Below are positions 43,684 through 52,110 of a stretch of 64,000 nucleotides of DNA, piece after piece. This stretch comes from Embleya sp049739465 (GTDB taxonomy: Bacteria > Actinomycetota > Actinomycetes > Streptomycetales > Streptomycetaceae): the NCBI RefSeq assembly GCF_049739465.1, contig NZ_JBMHHY010000001.1:1-64000 (forward strand), given 5' to 3'. Below the pieces are notes generated by a model that was not told the DNA's origin, ran no database searches, and worked only from the letters and a program-made list of their open reading frames with translations. Position 1 is the stretch's first letter. Every line of letters starts with the position of its first letter. The position numbers and the translations under genes are program-made.

Positions 43684-45609
43684 ATGCCCGTCGAGTCCCT
43701 GTTCCCGCGTCTGGAGCCGCTTCTGCCCCAGGTGCAGAAGCCCATCCAGTACGTCGGTGGCGAACTCAACTCGACCGTCAAGGACTGGGACGCGTGCACG
43801 GTCCGCTGGGCCCTGATGTACCCGGACGCCTATGAGGTCGGCCTGCCCAACCAGGGCGTGATGATCCTGTACGAGGTCCTCAACGAGGTCGCCGACGTGC
43901 TCGCGGAGCGTACCTACGCGGTGTGGGGCGATCTGGAAAAGCTGATGCGCGAGCACCGGGTGCCGCAGTTCACCGTGGACGCACACCGACCGGTCGGCGC
44001 GTTCGACGTGTTCGGGCTGAGCTTCTCCACCGAGCTGGGCTACACGAACATGCTCAACGCGCTCGACCTGGCCGGGATCCCGATCGAGGCGAAGGACCGC
44101 ACCGAGGATCACCCGATCGTGCTCGCCGGCGGACACGCCGCGTTCAACCCCGAGCCGATCGCGGACTTCATCGACTGCGCCGTGGTCGGCGACGGCGAGC
44201 AGGCCGTGCTGCAGATCACCGACATCATCCGGGCCTGGAAGGCCGAGGGCCGGCCGGGCGGTCGGGACGAACTGCTGTTCCGCCTCGCGGTCACCGGCAG
44301 TGTCTACGTACCGCGCTTCTACGACGTGGACTACCTCGACGACGGCCGGATCCAGCGGGTCGCGCCGAACCGCTCGGGTGTGCCGTGGCGGGTGTCCAAG
44401 CACACCGTGATGGACCTGGACGAGTGGCCCTACCCCAAGCAGCCGCTGGTCCCGCTCGCCGAGACGGTGCACGAGCGCATGTCGGTGGAGATCTTCCGGG
44501 GTTGCACCCGCGGCTGCCGGTTCTGCCAGGCGGGCATGATCACCCGGCCGGTGCGCGAGCGCAGCATCGAGGGCATCGGCGCGATGGTCGACAAGGGCCT
44601 GAAGGCGACCGGCTTCGAGGAGGTCGGCCTGTTGTCGCTGTCCTCCGCCGACCACACCGAGATCGCCGAGGTGGCCAAGGGGCTGGCGGACCGCTACACC
44701 GACGACAAGATCGGCCTGTCGCTGCCGTCCACCCGGGTGGACGCGTTCAACATCGACCTGGCCAACGAGCTGACCCGCAACGGCCGTCGCTCCGGGCTGA
44801 CCTTCGCCCCCGAGGGCGGCAGCGAGCGGCTGCGCAAGGTGATCAACAAGATGGTGTCGGAGGAGGACCTGATCCGCACCGTCGCCACCGCGTACGGCAA
44901 CGGCTGGCGTCAGGTCAAGCTCTACTTCATGGTCGGCCTGCCCACCGAGACCGACGAGGACGTGCTGCAGATCGCGGAGATGGCCAAGAAGGTCATCCAG
45001 AAGGGGCGTGAGGTCTCCGGCAGCCGCGACATCCGCTGCACGGTGTCCATCGGCGGGTTCGTACCCAAGCCGCACACCCCGTTCCAGTGGGCCCCGCAGC
45101 TGGACCCGGCGGCCACCGACGCACGGCTGCACAAGCTGCGCGACGCGATCCGCGCGGACCGGCAGTACGGCAAGTCGATCGGCTTCCGCTACCACGACGG
45201 CAAGCCCGGCGCGATCGAGGGCCTGCTGTCCCGAGGCGACCGTCGGGTCGGCCGGATCATCCGCGCGGTGTGGGAGGACGGCGGCCGATTCGACGGCTGG
45301 AGCGAGCACTTCAGCTACGACCGCTGGGTCCGCTGCGCGGAGCAGGCGCTGGCCGACGAGCCGGTGGACCTGGACTGGTACACCACGCGCGAGCGCGAGT
45401 GGACCGAGGTGCTCCCGTGGGACCACCTCGACTCCGGCCTGGACAAGGACTGGCTGTGGGAGGACTGGCAGGACGCGCTCGACGAGACCGAGGTCGACGA
45501 CTGCCGCTGGAGCCCGTGCTTCGATTGCGGCGTTTGCCCCCAAATGGGCACCGAGATTCAAATCGGACCGACCGGACAGAAGTTGCTGCCGTTGAGCGTC
45601 GTCAAGTAG
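43684..45609 (+). CDS. TIGR03960 family B12-binding radical SAM protein
   Basis: A 641-residue radical-SAM enzyme of uncharacterised function, conserved next to rne in actinobacteria. An N-terminal B12-binding-like region (ALMYPDAYEVGLPNQGVMIL) precedes the [4Fe-4S] site CTRGCRFC with Cys274, Cys278 and Cys281. A second Cys group, CFDCGVCPQMGTEIQIG, lies at the C-terminus. GGAAGG precedes the ATG, and TAGGCT about 45 bp upstream may be a -10 box. In many genomes it is fused or adjacent to the DUF2344 domain, here 46576-47445. RNA or ribosome modification is only a guess. Confidence 0.93.
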   Translation: MPVESLFPRLEPLLPQVQKPIQYVGGELNSTVKDWDACTVRWALMYPDAYEVGLPNQGVMILYEVLNEVADVLAERTYAVWGDLEKLMREHRVPQFTVDAHRPVGAFDVFGLSFSTELGYTNMLNALDLAGIPIEAKDRTEDHPIVLAGGHAAFNPEPIADFIDCAVVGDGEQAVLQITDIIRAWKAEGRPGGRDELLFRLAVTGSVYVPRFYDVDYLDDGRIQRVAPNRSGVPWRVSKHTVMDLDEWPYPKQPLVPLAETVHERMSVEIFRGCTRGCRFCQAGMITRPVRERSIEGIGAMVDKGLKATGFEEVGLLSLSSADHTEIAEVAKGLADRYTDDKIGLSLPSTRVDAFNIDLANELTRNGRRSGLTFAPEGGSERLRKVINKMVSEEDLIRTVATAYGNGWRQVKLYFMVGLPTETDEDVLQIAEMAKKVIQKGREVSGSRDIRCTVSIGGFVPKPHTPFQWAPQLDPAATDARLHKLRDAIRADRQYGKSIGFRYHDGKPGAIEGLLSRGDRRVGRIIRAVWEDGGRFDGWSEHFSYDRWVRCAEQALADEPVDLDWYTTREREWTEVLPWDHLDSGLDKDWLWEDWQDALDETEVDDCRWSPCFDCGVCPQMGTEIQIGPTGQKLLPLSVVK

Positions 45610-45668
45610 TCGGATAATCACGCAAAGCAGCGTCGGTGGTCCCACTCCCCGTGAGGGAGTGGGACCAC

Positions 45669-45674
45669 TAATCT
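45669..45674 (+). promoter_or_regulatory. -10 element, leaderless start
   Basis: TAATCT lies exactly six bases before the GTG of the next gene, with no ribosome-binding site between. Confidence 0.5.
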
Positions 45675-45680
45675 TCCCGG

Positions 45681-46505
45681 GTGAATGCAAACGGGGAGCA
45701 ACCGGATCGGGTGTCGTGGACACCCGGATCCGACCACAAGCCGGGCCCACCGGCGGGTACGCCCGAGCCGCCCGCGGGGGAGCGATACGCCTTTCCGGCC
45801 CATCCGCCGCGCACCGGCCCCGAACCCGGCGAGGGCTGCCTGTACGCGGTGGTCCGCTGGCCGGTCCGGATCATCGCGCTGATCGTCGTGGTGCCACTGC
45901 GGTTGTTGTGGGAGCTGCTGCGGCTGATCTGCCGAGGGATCAAATTCCTGTTCTGGGACTGGTTCCTGCGGCCGATCGTGCGGGGGCTGAAGATCCTGCT
46001 GTGGGACTGGTTCCTGTATCCGGTTCTGCGCTTCATCGCCCGCTACGTACTGGTCCCGCTCGGCGACGCGATCGCCTGGGTGTGCATCCATCTGATCATC
46101 CGACCGCTTGCCTTCCTGTACCGGTATCTCCTGCGCCGGCCCGCGGAGTTGTTGTGGCGATACGTACTGCGTCCGCTCGGCCGGGCCGCGCTCCACGCGC
46201 TGCGGTTCGCGTGGGAGATCTCCACCACGATCGTCAACTTCGTGATCGTCCGGCCGCTGTCCTGGCTGTGGCGCGCGGTGCTGGCCCCGATCGGTCGCGG
46301 CCTCGCCGTGGTCTGGCGACACCTGGTCGTGCTGCCGGTGTCCTGGGCCTGGCACAACGTGCTCGCGCCGATCGGCCGGGCCATCCGAGCCGTGTGGCGA
46401 TTCCTGGTCGTGGCGCCGCTGCGCTGGGTCGGTCGAACCGTTCTTCGACCGATCGGCCGGGCCGCCGCGGAGGTGCTCCGGGCCATCGGAATCGGGGGGC
46501 GCTGA
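45681..46505 (+). CDS. Trp/Arg/Pro amphipathic-repeat protein
   Basis: A 274-residue protein I do not recognise. After a Pro-rich 50-residue N-terminus (SWTPGSDHKPGPPAGTPEPP) it is a chain of about ten related segments. Each has a hydrophobic-Trp helix, then a Pro-x-x-Arg or Pro-Ile-Gly-Arg turn: PLRLLWELL, FWDWFLRPIVRG, LWDWFLYPVLRF, RYVLRPLGRA, WRAVLAPIGRG, WHNVLAPIGRA, VLRPIGRAA. The helices have basic and aromatic faces, as in membrane-surface or reentrant helices. It lies between the TIGR03960 and DUF2344 genes. The GTG start has a -10-like box six bases upstream. Confidence 0.75.
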   Translation: MNANGEQPDRVSWTPGSDHKPGPPAGTPEPPAGERYAFPAHPPRTGPEPGEGCLYAVVRWPVRIIALIVVVPLRLLWELLRLICRGIKFLFWDWFLRPIVRGLKILLWDWFLYPVLRFIARYVLVPLGDAIAWVCIHLIIRPLAFLYRYLLRRPAELLWRYVLRPLGRAALHALRFAWEISTTIVNFVIVRPLSWLWRAVLAPIGRGLAVVWRHLVVLPVSWAWHNVLAPIGRAIRAVWRFLVVAPLRWVGRTVLRPIGRAAAEVLRAIGIGGR

Positions 46506-46575
46506 CCCGACCCGTCCGGTGGCCGTACTCTTGGACCGACTTCTGCCCATCCACTCGACCAAGGACTGAGCGAAA

Positions 46576-47445
46576 CTGGCACGACGTACGCCCGAGGGAC
46601 CGCCGCCCGCGCCGACGGTCCAGCGACTGCGCCTCCGGTACACCAAGCGTGGTCGCCTCCGGTTCACCAGCCACCGGGATTTCCAGCGCGCGTTCGAGCG
46701 GGCCCTGCGTCGGGCGGAAGTACCGATGGCCTACTCCGCCGGTTTCACCCCCCACCCCAAGGTGTCCTACGCGGGGGCGGCGCCCACCGGCGTCGCCAGC
46801 GAGGCCGAATACCTCGAGATCGGCGTGGCCACGCACTGTGACCCGGCCCGTCTGCGGGAACTGCTCGACGCGTCGCTGCCGACCGGTCTCGACATCGTCG
46901 AGATCGTCGAGGCACACGGCGGCAACCTGCCCGAACGTCTCGAGGCATCGGTCTGGGAGCTCGCTCTCGACGGGGTCACCCGCGCGGAGGCCGAGCGCGC
47001 GGTCGCCGCGTTCCTGGCCGCCGAGACCGTCGAGGTCCAGCGCATGAGCAAGAACGGTATGCGCACTTTCGACGCCCGTGAGGCGGTGATCGCGCTGACC
47101 GTCACCATCCCCGACGGGAACGACGCAGGTCACCAGGGTGTCGATGCGGGTAGTGCTTCACCCTGTGCGATACTGCGACTGGTTGTCCGGCACACCACAC
47201 CCGCCGTTCGACCCGACGACGTTCTGTCCGGTCTTCGCATGGTCGCCGAACTTGTTACGCCCACCGCCGCCGCGGTCACCCGCCTGGCGCAGGGGCCGCT
47301 CGACACCGCGACCGATTCGGTGACCGACCCGCTCGCGCCCGACCGCGCAGCATCGGCGGTGGAGCACACCTCGCAGGGGGACGAGGAACTCCGGACCGGC
47401 CCGCAGGGCGGTGCAGAACCCGTCGTCGAAGCCTCGAATCGGTGA
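46576..47445 (+). CDS. TIGR03936/DUF2344 family protein, likely CTG start
   Basis: A partner of the radical-SAM protein, about 289 residues. The conserved N-terminal block VQRLRLRYTKRGRLRFTSHR lies upstream of the first ATG (46726) and is in frame. Between the preceding in-frame stop (46567-46569) and that block there is no ATG, GTG or TTG, but a CTG at 46576 would give LARRTPEGPPPAP, matching how family members begin. AAGGA lies ten bases upstream. The core includes YSAGFTPHPKVSY and VEVQRMSKNGMRTFDAREAV. The C-terminal roughly 60 residues are low-complexity. The function is unknown. Confidence 0.85.
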   Translation: MARRTPEGPPPAPTVQRLRLRYTKRGRLRFTSHRDFQRAFERALRRAEVPMAYSAGFTPHPKVSYAGAAPTGVASEAEYLEIGVATHCDPARLRELLDASLPTGLDIVEIVEAHGGNLPERLEASVWELALDGVTRAEAERAVAAFLAAETVEVQRMSKNGMRTFDAREAVIALTVTIPDGNDAGHQGVDAGSASPCAILRLVVRHTTPAVRPDDVLSGLRMVAELVTPTAAAVTRLAQGPLDTATDSVTDPLAPDRAASAVEHTSQGDEELRTGPQGGAEPVVEASNR

Positions 47446-47594
47446 CGACCGGGTACACGAGGCCCAAGGCTTGAATTTCCGACAGACTTATCGCCCGGTC
47501 ACGGCCACCAGGCCGGGACCGGCGAGTGAGAGAGAAGCTTCCGCGCGGCGCCCTGCGTTGGAGCGCCCGGAAGCGTGACGGGAGACAGACCCGC

Positions 47595-50500
47595 ATGCTC
47601 GACACCGAGCCCAACGACACGCCTGAGACATCAGGTACACCCGGGGTTGTGAACTCCGGTACTTCCGACAACGACAACAGCACGGACAACGACAACAGCA
47701 CCAGGAACGACACGGCCACGACGCCGGCCCCCCGCCGCCGTCGCCGCGCCGCCAGTCGTCCCGCAGGACCCCCGAGCGTTGCCTCTCCCGAGGCCGCGCC
47801 GGTTCCGGCTGCCGTGACCCCCGAGCTTTCCGCGCCCTCCGACGAGGAGGAGCCGGAGGCCGAGGAGGCCGCCGTGGCCGAGATCGCCCCCGAGCCCGAA
47901 GCCGCGCCCGAGCCGGAGACGCCGCGCCGGGCGCGGCGCACCCGTAAGCGGGTGACCGCGCCGGTCACCGACACGGCCGAGGTCGCGAGCGCGGCGGTGG
48001 AGGCTGCCGAGCCCACACCGGCCCCGGTCGAGGCCGCCCCGGTGGAGGCCGCCGCGGCCGAGGAGGAGGCGCCCCGACGGGTGCGCCGCACCCGCAAGCG
48101 GGCGGCGGTCGCCCCCGAGGCGACCCCGGCAGAGGTCGCGCCCGAGCCGGTTCCGGCCGAGCCGGAGCCGGTGGCGGAGGAAGAGGCCCCGCGGCGGACC
48201 CGGCGGACCCGCAAGCGCGCGGTGCCCACGTACGACGAGATCGAGGCGGCCCCGGTCGGCGCGGCCGAGCCGGTGGTCGAGACCGCCCCGGCGGCCGAGG
48301 CCACGCCGGAGCCCGAGGCGGAGGCGGCTCCCGAGCCGCGGACCAGGGGTGGTCGCAAGACGCCGCCGCCGGTCTTCCAGCCGCTGTTCCAGGCCCCGCA
48401 GGCGGCCGTCTTCGCCGCGCCGCAGCGTGCGGCCGAGCCGGCCCCCGCGCCGGCCGCCGCGGCCCCGGCCGAGCCGGAGGCCCGGATCGAGGCGGAGGAG
48501 CCGCGTGGTCGGCGCCGCCGTCGCCGGGCGCTGCCCGACGAGGTGCATGCCGCGGCCGAGGCCGAGCCGCAGGACTCGCGCTACCAGGACGAGCAGGACC
48601 GGCACCCCGGCCGCGCGGTCACGACGACCGCGCCCGCCGAGCCGGAGGAGGAGCCGGAGAGCGCCGAGGCGCACGAGGACGACGCCGAGGGCGACCGCCC
48701 GACCCGTCGTCGGCGCCGTGGCGGCCGGCGTCGCCGCGGTCGCGGTGACGACAGCGCCGAGGACCACGGTTCCGACGAGGACGGCGAGCAGCAGGCCGAG
48801 GGGGTCGGCGACGGACCGGACGACGACGAGGACACCGACGAGCCGGGCGACCCGGGCGCGACCACCAGCAGCCGCCGGCGCCGCCGGCGCCGCCGCCGCG
48901 ACGGTGCCGCCGACGACGTCGTGGCCGGTGAGCCGCAGGACGACCCCGAGCGCACCGTGGTCAAGGTCCGCGAGCCGCGCAAGCGCGAGGTCCGGGAGAG
49001 CGACAGCCCCACCGACGAGGTACAGGGCGTCAAGGGCTCGACCCGCCTGGAGGCCAAGAAGCAGCGCCGCCGCGAGGGCCGTGAGCAGGGCCGGCGGCGG
49101 GTGCCGATCATCACCGAGTCGGAGTTCCTGGCCCGCCGGGAAGCCGTCGAGCGGGTGATGGTCGTACGCCAGAGCGGCGAGCGCACCCAGATCGGTGTGC
49201 TGGAGGACGACGTGCTCGTCGAGCACTACGTCAGCCGCAGCCAGGACAGCCAGTCCGCCTACGTCGGCAACGTCTACCTGGGCAAGGTCCAGAACGTGCT
49301 GCCGTCGATGGAGGCCGCGTTCGTCGACATCGGCAAGGGCCGCAACGCGGTGTTGTACGCCGGCGAGGTCAACTTCGAGGCGGCCGGCTTCAGCGGTCCG
49401 CGCCGGATCGAGGCCGTGCTCAAGCCCGGCCAGTCGGTCCTGGTACAGGTGACCAAGGACCCGATCGGGCACAAGGGCGCCCGGCTGACCAGCCAGGTCT
49501 CGCTGCCCGGCCGCTACCTGGTCTACGTGCCCGAGGGCACCATGACCGGGATCAGCCGCAAGCTCCCGGACACCGAGCGGGCCCGGCTGAAGACCATCCT
49601 CAAGCGGATCGTGCCGGAGAACGCGGGCGTGATCGTACGCACCGCCGCCGAGGGCGCGACCGAGGAGGACCTGACCCGCGACGTGACGCGGCTCCAGGCC
49701 CAGTGGGAGGAGATCAAGAAGAAGTCCAAGATGATCACGACCAGTTCGCCCTCGCTGCTCTACGGCGAGCCGGACATGACGGTTCGGGTCATCCGGGACA
49801 TCTTCAACGAGGACTTCTCCAAGCTGATCGTCTCCGGCGACGAGGCGTGGGGCGTCATTCACGACTACGTCGGCCACGTGGCCCCGGACCTGGCCCCGCG
49901 GCTTTCCCGGTGGACCAGCGAGGTGGACGTCTTCGCGACGTACCGCATCGACGAGCAGCTGATGAAGGCGCTGGACCGCAAGGTCTGGCTGCCCAGCGGC
50001 GGTTCGCTGGTGATCGACCGCACCGAGGCGATGGTCGTGGTCGACGTCAACACCGGGAAGTTCACCGGTCAGGGCGGCAACCTCGAGGAGACGGTCACCC
50101 GGAACAACCTGGAGGCGGCCGAGGAGATCGTCCGTCAGCTCCGGCTGCGCGACCTCGGCGGGATCATCGTCGTCGACTTCATCGACATGGTCCTCGAGGC
50201 CAACCGCGACCTGGTGCTGCGCCGCCTGATGGAGTGCCTGGGTCGGGACCGGACCAAGCACCAGGTGGCCGAGGTCACCTCGCTCGGCCTGGTGCAGATG
50301 ACCCGCAAGCGGGTCGGCCAGGGGCTGCTCGAGGCCTTCTCGGAGAACTGCGAGCGGTGCAACGGCCGCGGTGTGATCGTGCACATGGACGCGCCGGAGA
50401 CCAAGGGCCACGGCAACGCCGGGCACACCCACGCCGGCAACGGCGGCGCCGCCCCGGCGGGTTCCGGACGGCGCAAGCGCAACCGGGGCAACGCCGACAA

Positions 50501-51209
50501 GAACGGCAGCGGCCCGATCACCGAGATCGTGGACACCGACGAACTGGTGGACCTGGACGAGGTCGGCGAGGTCGGCGAACTGCCGGAGCCGGTCGCCGCG
50601 GTCGACGCGGTGGAGGTCGAGCCGGTCGAGGTCGCCGAGGCGATCGAGGTCGAGGTCGAGGAGACCGTGCCGGTCGCCGAGCCGGAGCCGGCCGAGGTCG
50701 AGGTGACCGCCGAGCCGGTGGTCGAGGCGGAAGCGGTCGCCGAGGTCGAGCCGGTCGAGGTCGTCGAGGAGGCCCCGGCGCCCGCCAAGCGGGTGCGCAA
50801 GGCCGCCGCCAAGAAGACGGTCGCCAAGAAGGCCGCGGCCAAGACCGCGCCGGCCAAGAAGACCGCCGCCAAGGCACCGCGCAAGACGGCCAAGAAGGTC
50901 GCCGCCGAGGCGGCGGAGGCGGCGGAAGCCACAGCCGTCGACGCGGCGGCGAGCGAGCCGCCCGCCGCCGAGCCGACGCCCGAGCCGGCCGCCAAGCCGG
51001 TCAAGGCGACCCGGACCCGGGCGCGCGGCAAGGCCGCCGCGGCAGCGGCCGAGGCCGAGGCCGTCGAGCCCCCGGCCGCGGCCGAGGCCAAGCCCGCCAA
51101 GGCCGCCGCCAAGCCGCGCAAGACGTCGCGGCGGGCGACCCGGCCCGCCGGTCCGCCGGAGGGTGCCGTGGACGGCGCCGAACCGGTTTCGGCGGCGAGC
51201 GGATCCTGA
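47595..51209 (+). CDS. rne: ribonuclease E/G family endoribonuclease
   Basis: A single-strand endoribonuclease for rRNA and mRNA processing. The protein has about 1204 residues. A disordered N-terminal half (to about 510) alternates acidic Ala/Pro/Glu stretches with Arg clusters such as RRRRRRRR. The central core has the S1 domain (YVGNVYLGKVQNVLPSMEAA), the DNase-like domain (EAMVVVDVNTGKFTGQ, GGIIVVDFIDM) and the zinc-link CERCNGRG. The C-terminal arm is acidic, then Lys/Ala-rich like histone H1 (KKTVAKKAAAKTAPAKK). The ATG of MLDTEPND follows GGGAGA; a GTG at 47526 is an alternative. Confidence 0.95.
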   Translation: MLDTEPNDTPETSGTPGVVNSGTSDNDNSTDNDNSTRNDTATTPAPRRRRRAASRPAGPPSVASPEAAPVPAAVTPELSAPSDEEEPEAEEAAVAEIAPEPEAAPEPETPRRARRTRKRVTAPVTDTAEVASAAVEAAEPTPAPVEAAPVEAAAAEEEAPRRVRRTRKRAAVAPEATPAEVAPEPVPAEPEPVAEEEAPRRTRRTRKRAVPTYDEIEAAPVGAAEPVVETAPAAEATPEPEAEAAPEPRTRGGRKTPPPVFQPLFQAPQAAVFAAPQRAAEPAPAPAAAAPAEPEARIEAEEPRGRRRRRRALPDEVHAAAEAEPQDSRYQDEQDRHPGRAVTTTAPAEPEEEPESAEAHEDDAEGDRPTRRRRRGGRRRRGRGDDSAEDHGSDEDGEQQAEGVGDGPDDDEDTDEPGDPGATTSSRRRRRRRRRDGAADDVVAGEPQDDPERTVVKVREPRKREVRESDSPTDEVQGVKGSTRLEAKKQRRREGREQGRRRVPIITESEFLARREAVERVMVVRQSGERTQIGVLEDDVLVEHYVSRSQDSQSAYVGNVYLGKVQNVLPSMEAAFVDIGKGRNAVLYAGEVNFEAAGFSGPRRIEAVLKPGQSVLVQVTKDPIGHKGARLTSQVSLPGRYLVYVPEGTMTGISRKLPDTERARLKTILKRIVPENAGVIVRTAAEGATEEDLTRDVTRLQAQWEEIKKKSKMITTSSPSLLYGEPDMTVRVIRDIFNEDFSKLIVSGDEAWGVIHDYVGHVAPDLAPRLSRWTSEVDVFATYRIDEQLMKALDRKVWLPSGGSLVIDRTEAMVVVDVNTGKFTGQGGNLEETVTRNNLEAAEEIVRQLRLRDLGGIIVVDFIDMVLEANRDLVLRRLMECLGRDRTKHQVAEVTSLGLVQMTRKRVGQGLLEAFSENCERCNGRGVIVHMDAPETKGHGNAGHTHAGNGGAAPAGSGRRKRNRGNADKNGSGPITEIVDTDELVDLDEVGEVGELPEPVAAVDAVEVEPVEVAEAIEVEVEETVPVAEPEPAEVEVTAEPVVEAEAVAEVEPVEVVEEAPAPAKRVRKAAAKKTVAKKAAAKTAPAKKTAAKAPRKTAKKVAAEAAEAAEATAVDAAASEPPAAEPTPEPAAKPVKATRTRARGKAAAAAAEAEAVEPPAAAEAKPAKAAAKPRKTSRRATRPAGPPEGAVDGAEPVSAASGS

Positions 51210-51215
51210 GCCACG

Positions 51216-51254
51216 ACGGGTCCGCCCCGGGGTAAACCTCCGAGGCGGACCCGT
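51216..51254 (+). terminator. RNase E/G terminator
   Basis: Perfect 11-bp arms ACGGGTCCGCC and complement with a 17-base loop begin seven bases after the stop codon. Confidence 0.85.
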
Positions 51255-51418
51255 TTGGCCTTCGCCCCCGCGTGTCCTGTAACCTTTGCCCTTGGTGTGC
51301 TTAGGCACAGGCTCCTGAGCAACCACCCTGCGGGATGCAGATCCGGCGGGAGGCCCCCGATTTCTGTTCGGTGTGGCTGGCTTCAGGGGCTCGGACCCAG
51401 CAGAGAGAGAGATCCACG

Positions 51419-51733
51419 GTGTACGCGATCGTTCGCGCCGGTGGCAGGCAGCACAAGGTTGCCGTCGGTGACGTCGTCCAGGTCGACCGCATTCGCGGTG
51501 CGGCCGGTTCGGCAGTTGAGCTCCAGGCCATCCTCGTCGTAGACGGTGAAGCCGTGACGAGTGACCCGTGGGTCCTCGCGGGTGTGAAGGTGACGGCCGA
51601 GGTCGTCGATCACACCAAGGGCAAGAAGATCGACATTCTGAAGTACAAGAACAAGACCGGTTACCGCAAGCGCATGGGTCACCGCCAGCAGCACACCCAG
51701 CTGAAGATCACCGGCATCAACTCCGGGAAGTAG
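51419..51733 (+). CDS. rplU: 50S ribosomal protein L21
   Basis: A large-subunit ribosomal protein that binds 23S rRNA. The 104-residue protein begins VYAIVRAGGRQHKVAVGD and contains KKIDILKYKNKTGYRKRMGH, typical of L21. The GTG start is preceded by a purine tract (GAGAGAGAG). rpmA follows after 11 bases, as nearly always. Confidence 0.97.
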   Translation: MYAIVRAGGRQHKVAVGDVVQVDRIRGAAGSAVELQAILVVDGEAVTSDPWVLAGVKVTAEVVDHTKGKKIDILKYKNKTGYRKRMGHRQQHTQLKITGINSGK

Positions 51734-51744
51734 GGAGAAGCGAC

Positions 51745-51999
51745 ATGGCACACAAGAAGGGTGCATCTTCCACCCGGAACGGCCGTGACTCGAACGCTCA
51801 GCGCCTCGGCGTCAAGCGCTTCGGCGGCCAGGTCGTCAACGCCGGCGAGATCATCGTCCGCCAGCGCGGTACGCACTTCCACCCCGGCACCAACGTCGGT
51901 CGCGGCGGCGACGACACGCTGTTCGCGCTGTCGGCCGGTGCCGTGCAGTTCGGCACCGCGCGTGGTCGTCGCGTCGTGAACATCGTCCCGGCGGAATAA
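51745..51999 (+). CDS. rpmA: 50S ribosomal protein L27
   Basis: A ribosomal protein at the peptidyl-transferase centre. The 84-residue protein begins MAHKKGASSTRNGRDSNAQR. It has the conserved GVKRFGGQVVNAGEIIVRQR and HFHPGTNVGRGGDDTLFA. It needs no N-terminal cleavage, because the sequence starts directly with AHKKG. GGGAGAAG precedes the ATG. A strong terminator follows. Confidence 0.97.
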   Translation: MAHKKGASSTRNGRDSNAQRLGVKRFGGQVVNAGEIIVRQRGTHFHPGTNVGRGGDDTLFALSAGAVQFGTARGRRVVNIVPAE

Positions 52000-52021
52000 G
52001 CACGCCGCGGCATTCGCTTTG

Positions 52022-52061
52022 ACACCCGAGGGCGGACCCTATTCGGTCCGCCCTCGGGTGT
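52022..52061 (+). terminator. rplU-rpmA terminator
   Basis: Perfect 17-bp arms (ACACCCGAGGGCGGACC and complement) with a six-base loop, followed by TTTG. Confidence 0.92.
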
Positions 52062-52110
52062 TTGTCCACAGTGTTTCGCTCCCCGCTCGGGGAGCCGAGG
52101 AGGAATCCAC

